Below, piece after piece: positions 21,625-33,328 of a stretch of DNA of 64,000 bases. Location: positions 1 to 64,000 of the forward strand of contig NZ_JAALCR010000002.1 of assembly GCF_011065895.1 (NCBI RefSeq), in the 5' to 3' direction. Under the pieces are notes generated by a model. The model saw only the letters and a list, made by a program, of their open reading frames with translations. It searched no databases and had not been told where the DNA came from. Both the position numbers and the translations under genes were made by a program. Numbering within the stretch: position 1 is the first letter of the stretch; the number at the start of each line of letters is the position of its first letter. Origin of the DNA: Paludisphaera rhizosphaerae. GTDB lineage: Bacteria; Planctomycetota; Planctomycetia; Isosphaerales; Isosphaeraceae.

Positions 21625-23844
21625 TCAATCCTTCGCCTTCGCTTCGGCCTCGGCGACAAGGTCTTCGAGGAGTTTCGGATTGACGCCCGTAGCATAAATG
21701 GACCTCCCTCGAATGATCCCTTCCTGATCGATGATGAAGAGCCTGATTAGAGAATCCTCAATGTGGAAGCGTTCGGCGATCTTTCGTCCTTCGCCGACGA
21801 TGTTCGGCCAGTTCATCGACTGGACCTGGGCAACCTTCTTCGCTTCCTCGACATTCTCGTCGTCGCAGACCCCCAGAACGTCGAACGGCCTCCCTTTCAT
21901 CTTCTCGGCCAGCTTGACCAGGTCGGGAATCCCACGAACGGCGTTGGGATCCCAGAAAGCGAGGGCGACGACCCGGCCGCGATGGTCGGAGAGATTGATC
22001 GGACGCCCGTCCATGTCCACGCCTGATACGTCGGGGGCGAGTTTCCCGATCGACAGATTTCGCCAGTCGTCAAGCAGGTCGGCCGCCTTCTCGCCAAGCG
22101 TGGGAACCGGCCTGGCTAGCCGACGCTCGATGGCCTGGATACCCTTCTCCTCAAGCCGTCCGTTGATCGTGATCGCCGGACGTTCGCGCAGTTGCCGCTC
22201 GAGTTCTCGATGCCAGGACGTGACATAAGGGATGTCGCCGTACTCCGCTGCAACCTCTCCAAGGAGTCGTTCGCTTTCGCCTCGCAGCGCTGCGGGTTCA
22301 AGCATCCGTAGGTGTACGTCGTATCCGCGCCGTTCTGGAGTGAGATCGAAGTTGAGGGCCGTGCTGGTCCCCTGAGCGTCGAAGTTGTGGGCGAGGCCCG
22401 AGCGTCGGGGCTCCGGATGAGTTCGAAGGTATTCCGCATGTTCGGCCTTGGCGTGGAGATAGCGGGCCATGCCGAATCGGATCAGCCCGCGGGCTTCCCG
22501 GTTCTCTGCAACGGCGTAGACGCCTTCCATGAAAACGTCGCGCGGACGTGCGACGGCTTGATACATGTCCAAGCCCGAACGCGCGACCTCGGGGTCATTG
22601 GCATAATCTCTGACAAGAAGATAGGCGGCTCGGTTGAAGGCCTGGCCGAAGTCGCCGACTGAGGCCGAATTCCTGTGATTCACCACCCACAGCAGGCCGT
22701 CGCGACCTCCCGGATCCCCGGGATGAGCAGCAACCAGGTTGATCAGTCGATCGGCAAATGCCGCGACGGCTTCCGGCTGTCCGGCCTGCTGAAGCCGTTG
22801 CTTGGCCTCTTCCTTACTCAGGCCCTTGAGCATCTCCCGACTCAGGCCCTTGAGCATCTCCCTTCGTTGATCCATGTTGGAGAGCCATTCTCTGATAAGC
22901 CGTTGAATTTCGTCGGCGAGCGATGGTGCTTTGGCCTTTTCGGCCTCGGAGGCCGGCACCTGGGAGATCGCGGGACCGTTTGACGGGCCCTGACTAGTGG
23001 CCAGGGCCATAAGCCCCACGGTCAGGCCTCCACTGATGAGGGTGCCCGTGAGTAAGACGGCGACTTTTCTCAGGGCGATGGATGCTTGTTCGATCGCGGC
23101 CAGGGCGAGGATCGCGGGCGGAATCACCGCCGTCGACGGCCCGGCGAAAGCCAATGTTGATTCCATCAGCCCGCGCGGAACGGCGGCGGAAGCCGTTGGC
23201 GAGCCGATCCAGGCGGCGACGGCTGTCGGTGCCAGGCCGCGGCGGATCAGGCGGGGGCGGAGGATGTCGCGGGCGCGGGAGAGGCGGCTGCGGATCGTTC
23301 CCACGGGGACGCCCAACGCCTCGGCGGCCTGTTCGTGGGAGAGTCCGTCCAGGTGACAGAGCGCGGCGGCCTCGCGATACTTGCGGGGCAGCAGCGCAAC
23401 TTCGCGGTCGACGATCCGCTGGATTTCCTCGCGAATGACGACTGAGGCCGGATTGTCGGGCGTTCGATCGGTCGATGAGATCGTCGGGGCCTGACGTGCC
23501 GCAAGCCTCCGCGCCCGGCTGGCGACTTTCCGGGCGACGCCAAAGAGCCAGCGGCCCAGGGAATCCTCGGCGCGCACGCTCGCCGCTTTCCGGGCGAGCA
23601 CCAGGAATACGGCCTGGAAGGCATCCTCGGCCGCGTGCTCGTTGCGCAGGATGCGGCGGCAGACGCCGAGGACCATCGGCCCGTGGCGGTCGATCAAGGT
23701 GGCGAAGGCGGCTTCGGCGATCTCCTTTTCACGGGTGGCGACCATGCGGAGCAGGTCTGCGTCGGATCGCGGGCCGATTGCGCCTTCGTTGAAAAGGACT
23801 CCCAGCGCCCGGCGATCGACCTTGCTCTTCGACGAGTCGCCCAT
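21625..23844 (-). CDS. ECF sigma factor fused to a redoxin-like domain lacking CxxC
   Basis: The 739-residue protein starts as an ECF sigma factor: region 2 near residues 30-100 (LIDRHGPMVLGVCRRIL, EDAFQAVFLVLARKA) and region 4 near 150-205 (LPRKYREAAALCHLDGLSHE, GTIRSRLSRARDILRPRL). A membrane helix lies near 261-285. A long helical region follows, then from about residue 595 an AhpC/thioredoxin-like domain (GKLAPDVSGVDMDGRPINL, GRVVALAFWDPNAVRGIPDL). At the spot where family members have CxxC, this one has DPNAVRG with no cysteine, so it is unlikely to be redox-active there. ATG 23844 has GGAGG 5 bases upstream. Confidence 0.85.
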   Translation of the reverse strand: MGDSSKSKVDRRALGVLFNEGAIGPRSDADLLRMVATREKEIAEAAFATLIDRHGPMVLGVCRRILRNEHAAEDAFQAVFLVLARKAASVRAEDSLGRWLFGVARKVASRARRLAARQAPTISSTDRTPDNPASVVIREEIQRIVDREVALLPRKYREAAALCHLDGLSHEQAAEALGVPVGTIRSRLSRARDILRPRLIRRGLAPTAVAAWIGSPTASAAVPRGLMESTLAFAGPSTAVIPPAILALAAIEQASIALRKVAVLLTGTLISGGLTVGLMALATSQGPSNGPAISQVPASEAEKAKAPSLADEIQRLIREWLSNMDQRREMLKGLSREMLKGLSKEEAKQRLQQAGQPEAVAAFADRLINLVAAHPGDPGGRDGLLWVVNHRNSASVGDFGQAFNRAAYLLVRDYANDPEVARSGLDMYQAVARPRDVFMEGVYAVAENREARGLIRFGMARYLHAKAEHAEYLRTHPEPRRSGLAHNFDAQGTSTALNFDLTPERRGYDVHLRMLEPAALRGESERLLGEVAAEYGDIPYVTSWHRELERQLRERPAITINGRLEEKGIQAIERRLARPVPTLGEKAADLLDDWRNLSIGKLAPDVSGVDMDGRPINLSDHRGRVVALAFWDPNAVRGIPDLVKLAEKMKGRPFDVLGVCDDENVEEAKKVAQVQSMNWPNIVGEGRKIAERFHIEDSLIRLFIIDQEGIIRGRSIYATGVNPKLLEDLVAEAEAKAKD
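22816..22862. repeat. Two direct 23-base repeats (24-base period) inside the sigma-redoxin gene
   Basis: The 23-base unit 22816-22838 is repeated at 22840-22862 and encodes two consecutive REMLKGLS octapeptides in the helical linker. The period is a multiple of three, so the frame is kept. Confidence 0.85.
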
Positions 23845-23935
23845 GACCGCCTCCCGGATTGAAGACCGAGCGGGCCGCCCGACGGCCTCCGCTCCATCTT
23901 GTTCATGCCGCGAGCCCAGGATCCAATCCCCCAAT

Positions 23936-23971
23936 TCGAAAAAGAAACGCCCCCGCGCGGGCGGGGGCGTT
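23936..23971 (-). terminator. Intrinsic terminator after acnA
   Basis: AACGCCCCC (23946-23954) pairs with GGGGGCGTT (23963-23971), 8-base GC loop. On the minus strand it is followed by TTCTTTTTC. It lies 29 bases past the aconitase stop and before the sigma-redoxin gene. Confidence 0.88.
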
Positions 23972-24000
23972 GTGGGTTGTCTGTTCGTGAAGGCTGGTCG

Positions 24001-26715
<2,715 letters not shown>

Positions 26716-26851
26716 CGCCCGTCCCTTCGAATGCATTCAGGAGGCTCCGGTCTGATCCAGGACGGAGCCTCGCGTCCAATCGGCACTGAGGCGAGAGATC
26801 CGAAGCCCGCCGGGCGCGACAAGTCGCCCGGCTGAGGCGTCGACCTCGGGA

Positions 26852-27700
26852 TCATCCCACGAATTGTATGGGAAGCGGGCCCGGGACCAAACCCATTTCC
26901 GCTCCCTCGTCCAGGAAGAGTTTGACGGCCTTGCGACCTTCCGGACCGTAGTCGACCGTCCGCTGGTTCACGTACATGCCGACGAACTCGTCGGCGAGGG
27001 CCGGGTCGAGGTCTCGCGCGTAGGTCAGGGCGTACTCAAGGGCCTCCTGGCGATGGTCCAGGGCGTACTGGATGCTCTCCTTGAGGAGCCGGGCGATCTT
27101 GTCGATCATCTCAGCCCCAAGGTCCTTCCGGACGACGTTGCCGCCCAGCGGGAGCGGGAGTCCGCCCGTCTTTTCGTTCCACCAGACGCCGAGGTCGAGG
27201 ACCTGATGCAGGCCCTTGTCCTGGTAGTAGAGCTGGCCTTCGTGAATGATGACGCCGGCTTCGACCTCGCCCGACTGCACGGCGGGAAGCACGGCGTCGA
27301 AGGCCATCTGCACCACCGGCGTCTCCTTGCCGAGGGCCAGTTGAAGGGCCAGGAAGGCGGAGGTCATCTTGCCGGGGACGGCGATCGTCTTCCCCTTGAG
27401 ATCCTCGACGGTCATCGGGGTGCGGGTGACGATCTTGGGGCCGTAGCCCTCGCCCATGCTCGCGCCCGAGGCCAGCAGGGCGTACTTCTCGGCAACGTAG
27501 GCAAAGGCGTGGATGCTGATCGCGGAGACTTCCAGCTCGCCGCGGAGAGCCCGACCATTGAGCGTCTGGATGTCTTCAAGCTGGTGGACGAACCGGAGAC
27601 CTTCGGTGTCGATCCGGTCGTGGGTCAGGGCGTAGAACATGAAGGCGTCGTCGGAGTCGGGGCTGTGGCCGACCCGGATGATCGTCTCTCCGGTGCTCAT
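26852..27700 (-). CDS. mqnD: 1,4-dihydroxy-6-naphthoate synthase (MqnD)
   Basis: Last dedicated enzyme of the futalosine route to menaquinone, making 1,4-dihydroxy-6-naphthoate from cyclic de-hypoxanthine futalosine. The 282-residue periplasmic-binding-protein-like fold shows VGHSPDSDDAFMFYAL near residue 10, LKGKTIAVPGKMTSAFL near 105, the conserved IIHEGQLYYQDKG near 150 with the catalytic His, and GGLPLPLGGNVVRKDLG near 180. It means the organism probably uses the futalosine pathway rather than MenA-F; other mqn genes are outside the window. Confidence 0.86.
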   Translation of the reverse strand: MSTGETIIRVGHSPDSDDAFMFYALTHDRIDTEGLRFVHQLEDIQTLNGRALRGELEVSAISIHAFAYVAEKYALLASGASMGEGYGPKIVTRTPMTVEDLKGKTIAVPGKMTSAFLALQLALGKETPVVQMAFDAVLPAVQSGEVEAGVIIHEGQLYYQDKGLHQVLDLGVWWNEKTGGLPLPLGGNVVRKDLGAEMIDKIARLLKESIQYALDHRQEALEYALTYARDLDPALADEFVGMYVNQRTVDYGPEGRKAVKLFLDEGAEMGLVPGPLPIQFVG

Positions 27701-27753
27701 ATCTGCGAGGCCTTTCTCGGACGGGGACGCCGATCGGTCGGCGCCCAGGAAAA

Positions 27754-27792
27754 CACGCCGGCCCCGGGAGTCCCGCGAAGGACTCCGGAGCC
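27754..27792 (-). terminator. Possible terminator of the ABC operon
   Basis: Perfect 7-bp core GGAGTCC / GGACTCC (27767-27773 and 27780-27786) with a 6-base loop and an imperfect GC-rich extension. On the minus strand TGTTTTCC follows shortly. It lies between the last ABC-operon gene and mqnD. Confidence 0.45.
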
Positions 27793-27841
27793 GGGTGGGA
27801 GATCGGTCAGGGTTTCAACCAGGTCGGTGCGCGTCGATCGC

Positions 27842-29335
27842 TCACTGTCCAGCCTTGGGCGTGGGGGCAGGAGCGGTCGAGGCGGGGGCGGCGGGAGCTC
27901 GCCCCGTGGCGGGAGGAGGCGTCGACGAGGGGCCGCCCGCCGTCGCGCCGGCGACGCCCAGCATTTCGATGGCGTCGAACGGGTCGACCGTCGTATCGGC
28001 TTCGGCCGCGGCCAGCAGGTCCTTGAACGGCAGGGTGTCGGGGACCGGCTCGCCAAGCTGACGGAGCACGCGAACGTACCGCTTGACGACCAGGCCGGTG
28101 TCCTTCTTGTTCAGGTCGTCGTTGCGATAGATCGGGAAGCCCTTGAGGTTGTCGTTCCAGATCGTCAGGCCGTCCTTGAACTTGGAGGCGGCAAGCTGGA
28201 AGTCGCCCGTCTTGTAGGCCTTGGTTCCCTCGTAGAAGAGCTGGCGGGCGGTCACGCCCTCCTGCGTCATCTCAGCCTGGGAACGCTCCTTCCAGTACCG
28301 GTAGTTCATCTGGCTCGCCCAGCGATCGGTCCAGTACTTGGCGTTCTCGTTCAACTGGGCGTAGCGATCCGGCAGCGTGGCGTCGTCGAGGCGGACGTCG
28401 TCGTGCTCGTATACGCCGTTGCGCTCGATGACGTTGTGCGACTGGAAGACGTGCGAGCCGAACTGGACCCACTCCTTCAGGGCCTTGGCCCATTCGCTCC
28501 GCGCGACCTCGCCGAACGTGGCTTCGATGCCCGCGACGCTCATCTTCTCAAGCCCGGCCGCATAGTGCGTCTGGGCGTGGGAGGGCATCGACCGGAAGGC
28601 GATGTCGTCGGCGCGTCCCTTGCGCTGAGGGGTCGGGTCGATGTACTGGACGTTTTCGGCCGTGCCGCCGGAAAGTCGCGCGCCGCCCTCGTCGACGAGC
28701 TTCACGGCGCGGCTGAACCAGCCGTAGCCGAGCTTGAAGTTGTCGTTCCCGACCAGTTCCTGGCCGGACTCGGGGTCGCGGTAGGTCTTGAAGCCCTCGT
28801 CCTCGTCGTCGCGGAAGAGGCGGCGGAGGATGATCGACTCGTCGGAGAAGCCCAGCTTGTGGTAGTAGAACCAGGCCGTGTCCCAGATCAGGTCGGGAGA
28901 TCGCTGATTGTTGCGCACCCCTTCCTGAACGAACTTGATCCCCTGCTTGATCCACTCGTACTTGTCTTCAGGAGCGTCCCACTCCACGGAGACGTTGTAG
29001 GCGAGGTTCCAGCCCTGGAACGTCCAGATCGAGAGGAAGTGGGGCTGAAGCTTGGTGATCAGGTCGACCGTGGCCTTCAAGCGGTCCCAGTCGTGGTTCT
29101 TCTTGTAGTCTTCGGCCTGAATCCACAGGTAGTTGGCGACGATCCCGCGGAAACCACCGAGCAGGAACAGCTTCATCATGAAGCTGCCGCTGTCGATCTG
29201 GCCGATGGCGGCCTCGCCCAGGTCTTTCTCCACCTTGATCTGGTTGAGCTGCTTGGTCGCGGGGACCAGCGTGCCCAGGAGGGCGACGATGATCAACCCG
29301 TAGATCATCTTCTTGGTCTGATTGTTCGGCCTCAT
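27842..29335 (-). CDS. Planctomycete membrane-anchored partner of the ABC exporter, unknown function
   Basis: The 497-residue protein has one N-terminal membrane helix (MIYGLIIVALLGTLV) and then a large, mostly helical domain rich in aromatic residues (KLQPHFLSIWTFQGWNLAYN, SPDLIWDTAWFYYHKLG), which looks like degenerate TPR-type helical repeats. It ends with a low-complexity Pro/Ala tail. I do not recognise a catalytic motif. Its ATG overlaps the permease stop by 4 bases, so it is coupled to the ABC genes and probably works with them at the membrane. Confidence 0.75.
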   Translation of the reverse strand: MRPNNQTKKMIYGLIIVALLGTLVPATKQLNQIKVEKDLGEAAIGQIDSGSFMMKLFLLGGFRGIVANYLWIQAEDYKKNHDWDRLKATVDLITKLQPHFLSIWTFQGWNLAYNVSVEWDAPEDKYEWIKQGIKFVQEGVRNNQRSPDLIWDTAWFYYHKLGFSDESIILRRLFRDDEDEGFKTYRDPESGQELVGNDNFKLGYGWFSRAVKLVDEGGARLSGGTAENVQYIDPTPQRKGRADDIAFRSMPSHAQTHYAAGLEKMSVAGIEATFGEVARSEWAKALKEWVQFGSHVFQSHNVIERNGVYEHDDVRLDDATLPDRYAQLNENAKYWTDRWASQMNYRYWKERSQAEMTQEGVTARQLFYEGTKAYKTGDFQLAASKFKDGLTIWNDNLKGFPIYRNDDLNKKDTGLVVKRYVRVLRQLGEPVPDTLPFKDLLAAAEADTTVDPFDAIEMLGVAGATAGGPSSTPPPATGRAPAAPASTAPAPTPKAGQ

Positions 29336-31776
29336 GCGGCCACCTCGCGATTCTTAAGGATGAAGTATCCGGCGATGGAGAACGGCAAGGCGTAAGCGAG
29401 GGCCAGGAGTGTGTTGGCCAGCATCGTCCGCCAGTCGACGGCGAAGCCGTCGGCGACCATGTTGGTCACGTCCAGGACCTGGAAGTTCGGGACGACGTAG
29501 ACCAGCATCGACATGACGGGCATCACCAGCGAGTCGAGCGTCTTGGCGACCACGACGCCGGCCGTCGGGGCCAGTTCGGTCATCTGATTGTCGTGGGTGA
29601 CCAGACGGATCAGCGACTCGAACGGACCGCCGCCCAGGACGGCCTGGCGGGTGAAGTCGATGAGGAACCCGAAGGCGAGCTGGCCGGCGATGAAGAAGGC
29701 GATCGTCGTCAGCAGCGCCACGGGCCAGCTCAGGAAGGTCCCCGCGAAGACGCCGATGGCGGTGAGCACCATCGCCTGGAGCCAGATCCCGAACAGGCCC
29801 TTCATGTAGTTGAGGCCGAAGTTCCCCTTGCTGGAGAGCAGGTAGAGGTCGCTCTCCGCCATACCCAGGTACTGAGTCGGGCTGATGCAGCGGATCTCGA
29901 TCTTGAGCGAGCCGAGCGAACCGACGAGCAACTGGGCCGGGATGGTCCGGCGGTTGGTGTAGTATTCCTTGACCGGGAAGACGTCGGCGAACTTGGCGCC
30001 GGTCGCTTCGTTGGTCACGTCGATCTCCGCGAACACCGGCTTACCGACCTCGCCCTTGGTCGTTCGGTAGATGTTGAAGGTCATCTCCAACGTGACCGGT
30101 TCGGCGTGAAGCTCCTTGGCCTCGTCGGGCTTGCCGGCGGCTTCGAGTTCGTCGGCCTTCGTGGAGAGCGACTCGAATTCCGCCTTGGCGCGATCGTAGT
30201 CGGCCTTGTGGCGGGCGATGGCGGAGTCGAGACGAGTGACGGCGGCCGGATCGGCGCCGGCCTGGCCCTTGTCACGTTCGGCTGCGGCGATCTGAGCTTG
30301 CAGCTCGAGCATCCGATTTTCGAGGCCTTCGATCTTGCCGGACGGCAGGAAGGAATCGACGTCGATCCGACGATCGAGGAGGACCGGCCGGGTCGGCGGC
30401 GAGAACGGGTCGGGGACGACTCCGTAGCGCCAGATCGCCGTGGCGGGCGTCGCCCCTTCGATGTGGCTGCGGGGCTCCTTCATCGACTGTTCCTGGCCGA
30501 CGTCGATCCCCATCGCGTGGGGGTTGCCCTTCGAGTCCAGGAAGGAGAGAGAGCCTCTCACCGGCACGCGGGCCGCCATGCGGGACGCGAGCTGTTCGGC
30601 CTGCTCGAAGTACTGGTTGGCGTCGCGTTCGCGGCCCTCGGACTGAGCCTTCTCAGCCAGGGCGGCGGTGCGAGTGATCTGGCCCTGCACGGTTCGCCAG
30701 AGGTAGGCGAGGCTCACCCCGCCGAAGATCGCGACCAGGACGGTCACGAGCGCCATGTAGCCCAGCATCCGGCCCCAGATGATTTCCAGCCGTCGAACCG
30801 GCTTGGTGACGACCGTGTAGATCGTCTGCTGCTGGATGTCGGTGGGGAGGCTGATGGGGGTGAGGATCGTCACCATCGCCGTCAGCAGCAGCGAGCACAG
30901 CAGCGTCAGCGTGCCGACGTACAGCCGGCCCATCTCAGCGGCTCGCGGCGGCTGGAGGAACCAGTGGGTGAACGCCAGGACCATGCCGAAGACGATCACC
31001 ACGACCCACGGGGCCCACATCTTGCGGTTGGCTTCGTACAGGGTCACGCGGCCGATCGAGTAGAGCCGGCGGGCGCGGATGGCGGCGAATTCACCCAGCA
31101 ACAGCGCCAGGACTCGCAGCAGGACGACGAAACCCATGTAGGTCACGCCGAGACGGACGCCGTAGGCGAACCCGTCCTGCCAGGTCGTCACCGGGAAGCC
31201 CAGGATTTGCTGGAACAGGCCGTAGTGGTTCCAGGCGAGACCGACGGTCATTCCCACGAACGCCGCCAGGAAGATCCCGACCAGCACGAAGTAGTCGATC
31301 GTTTTGCCGACTCGACCGATCGCCTTCCAGACGGCGGTGAACACCCAGGCGGCCATGAAGATGATCGCCGCCATGCCCAGGGCCCATGTCAGCGTCACCG
31401 GGCCGACGGCGACGGCCTTGATCCACTTCTGGTCCTGCATGACCTGCACGAAGACCGTCAGCGGGACCAGGATCACCCCGATCAGGCCGAGGTAGTCGAA
31501 CCACTTGCCGTCGCCGACCTGACGGTCCTTGAAGGCCGTGACGATCCAGTATCCCAGCCAGCCGATCAGGGCGATCAGCCCCATGGCCTTGGCCCACGTG
31601 AGGAGGCCGCCGAGGATGCCGGGGATGCTGATCGTGGTGTCGCCGGCGAGGAAGAACCAGATCAGGGCGTTGCGCAGCGCGGGGGCGATCGCCGGCGGCG
31701 TCGGCAACGGTGCGGAGGCGGCTGCGTCTGTCGCCGCCTGGGCCCAGAGCAAGGGCCAACTCAGAAACGCGGGCAT
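29332..31776 (-). CDS. ABC-2-type transporter permease
   Basis: The 814-residue integral membrane protein has a first block of about six membrane helices (residues 30-340), then a soluble loop of about 250 residues containing a coiled coil (LEAAGKPDEAKELHAEP near 560), then a second set of helices near 680-810. LYSIGRVTLYEANRKMWAPW and LRRLEIIWGRMLGYMAL-like segments are characteristic of ABC-2 permeases. With the ATPase upstream it should form an exporter; the cargo is unknown. The large periplasmic insertion is longer than in typical ABC-2 permeases (250-400 residues). Confidence 0.85.
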   Translation of the reverse strand: MPAFLSWPLLWAQAATDAAASAPLPTPPAIAPALRNALIWFFLAGDTTISIPGILGGLLTWAKAMGLIALIGWLGYWIVTAFKDRQVGDGKWFDYLGLIGVILVPLTVFVQVMQDQKWIKAVAVGPVTLTWALGMAAIIFMAAWVFTAVWKAIGRVGKTIDYFVLVGIFLAAFVGMTVGLAWNHYGLFQQILGFPVTTWQDGFAYGVRLGVTYMGFVVLLRVLALLLGEFAAIRARRLYSIGRVTLYEANRKMWAPWVVVIVFGMVLAFTHWFLQPPRAAEMGRLYVGTLTLLCSLLLTAMVTILTPISLPTDIQQQTIYTVVTKPVRRLEIIWGRMLGYMALVTVLVAIFGGVSLAYLWRTVQGQITRTAALAEKAQSEGRERDANQYFEQAEQLASRMAARVPVRGSLSFLDSKGNPHAMGIDVGQEQSMKEPRSHIEGATPATAIWRYGVVPDPFSPPTRPVLLDRRIDVDSFLPSGKIEGLENRMLELQAQIAAAERDKGQAGADPAAVTRLDSAIARHKADYDRAKAEFESLSTKADELEAAGKPDEAKELHAEPVTLEMTFNIYRTTKGEVGKPVFAEIDVTNEATGAKFADVFPVKEYYTNRRTIPAQLLVGSLGSLKIEIRCISPTQYLGMAESDLYLLSSKGNFGLNYMKGLFGIWLQAMVLTAIGVFAGTFLSWPVALLTTIAFFIAGQLAFGFLIDFTRQAVLGGGPFESLIRLVTHDNQMTELAPTAGVVVAKTLDSLVMPVMSMLVYVVPNFQVLDVTNMVADGFAVDWRTMLANTLLALAYALPFSIAGYFILKNREVAA

Positions 31777-31949
31777 CGGTGGGATGACTCCTCGGTGCCG
31801 GACGGTCGACGCCCGGGGCCCGGTTTCGTCGCCGGGCTCTGCGATGACGGATATGGAAGGATCAGGAGTTCATGTGTTCACGAAGGAGACGGCCCGACGC
31901 GCGTCCAGACCGGTCGGCGGCCTGGACGCGACGACTGGGGACGACGAGG

Positions 31950-32873
31950 TCACGAGGACTTGGCGGTCGTCTCGGCCGGTTCCTGAGGAGCGGCGGTCGC
32001 CACCTTGCGGCGGCCCGGGTGCAGCTCGCTCTCGCGGACGATTCGCAGGAACAGCTCCTCCAGCGTCGTCGTCGGGTGGTCGACGGTGATCTGCTCTGCG
32101 CCGTGTCGGGCGATGACGTCGCGGATCTCGTTGATCGCCGCGTCAGGCAGGTTGCGGGCGCGGATCTGGGTGACGTCCTGCACCGTGAGGAGGTCGGTGA
32201 CCTTCCCCAACTCCTTCAGTTCGCCGCGGTGAAGGATGGCGATCCGGTCGCAGATGTCCTGCATGTCGGCCAGCAAGTGGCCCGAGAGGACGACCGTCTT
32301 GCCCTGTTCACGAAGGTCGCGGATCAACTCCTTGATCTCGGCGGTGCCGATCGGGTCCAGGCCCGAGGTCGGTTCGTCGAGAAGGATCAGTTCCGGGTTG
32401 TTGATCAGCGCCTGGGCCAGACCGATGCGGCGCTGCATGCCCTTGGAATATTCGCGAAGCTGGCGGTGCTTGGCCGCGCTGAGGCCGACCATGTCGATGA
32501 GCTGGCCGACTCGCTTGTTCCGCTCCGAGGCCGGCATCTTGAACAGCCGGCCGTAGAACTGAAGGGTCTCTTCAGCGTTCAGGAACTTGTAAAGGTACGT
32601 CTCTTCGGGGAGATACCCGATCCGCTCGTTCTTGGAGACGTTGGAGGTGGGCTCGTTGAAGATGCGGGCCTCGCCCTCGGTGGGAAAGAGGAGGCCGAGA
32701 AGCAGCTTGATCGTCGTGGTCTTCCCTGAGCCGTTAGGGCCCAGGAGTCCGAAGATCTCCCCGCGCTGAACCTGGAGGTCGAGGGCCTTGAGGGCCTGGA
32801 CCTTGGGGCGTCCCCAGAAGTCGCGATAAACCTTGGTCAGATTCCGCGTCTCGATGATGACTTCGGAACTCAT
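31950..32873 (-). CDS. ABC transporter ATP-binding protein
   Basis: Nucleotide-binding subunit, 307 residues. Walker A is [16 protein letters not shown] near residue 43, the signature motif [15 protein letters not shown] near 140, Walker [16 protein letters not shown] near 160, and the switch His in [11 protein letters not shown]. It starts the three-gene operon, with the permease 173 bases downstream. A C-terminal extension after residue 220 ([15 protein letters not shown]) is usual for ABC-2 type exporters. A sigma-70-like promoter lies 354 bases upstream. Confidence 0.93.
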   Translation of the reverse strand: MSSEVIIETRNLTKVYRDFWGRPKVQALKALDLQVQRGEIFGLLGPNGSGKTTTIKLLLGLLFPTEGEARIFNEPTSNVSKNERIGYLPEETYLYKFLNAEETLQFYGRLFKMPASERNKRVGQLIDMVGLSAAKHRQLREYSKGMQRRIGLAQALINNPELILLDEPTSGLDPIGTAEIKELIRDLREQGKTVVLSGHLLADMQDICDRIAILHRGELKELGKVTDLLTVQDVTQIRARNLPDAAINEIRDVIARHGAEQITVDHPTTTLEELFLRIVRESELHPGRRKVATAAPQEPAETTAKSS

Positions 32874-33226
32874 GGAAGAAGGAGCCTCAACTGAAGTGGA
32901 ACTCGGGAGGGGCGGGCCGACGCCTCTGGGGGGTCGGCCGGTCCGAGGCCGGGTATGGGACGATTTTCAAAAATACTCGACGGATGAGGGCGAAAGTCCC
33001 AGTGCGGCGGACGTGCTCGCGCGCGAAGAACGAGCGGCGGCTATGATCGTCCCTCCGCCCGAAACGGCGACGACGCCGGCCTTTGCGGCTGACGCATCGC
33101 CGACCTCGGCGCCCCGGCGCGTGATCGCTTGGGGGTGCTACGCGTCCGGAAGGGAAAAGGTTCGCGCCGATTCACGAAGACGAACCCGAGGCGACGCGGG
33201 CCCCACGCCCTCCCAGACCGCTCGAT

Positions 33227-33254
33227 CCTATAAAACAGCCTATCCCCTTGGCAA
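33227..33254 (-). promoter_or_regulatory. Sigma-70-like promoter of the ABC operon
   Basis: On the minus strand, TTGCCA (33249-33254) and TATAGG (33227-33232) are separated by 16 bases. It would give a leader of about 350 bases before the ATPase gene. Confidence 0.45.
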
Positions 33255-33274
33255 GCGTCCACAAGGGGTTGGAA

Positions 33275-33316
33275 AGCCGCCCCGCTTCCGGTTGCGCCGG
33301 CGCGGGCGGGGCGGCT
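33275..33316 (-). terminator. Hairpin downstream of the His/Gly-rich gene
   Basis: 11-bp perfect stem AGCCGCCCCGC (33275-33285) / GCGGGGCGGCT (33306-33316), 20-base loop, followed on the minus strand by TTCC. It lies 13 bases beyond the stop. Confidence 0.55.
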
Positions 33317-33328
33317 CATGCCGTCGAC

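Larger units (their letters stand above)
32874..33328. other. Intergenic region upstream of the ABC operon
   Basis: About 455 bases. It holds a sigma-70-like promoter for the ABC operon and the terminator of the His/Gly-rich gene. No credible gene is present; the frames here have no conserved features. Confidence 0.5.
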
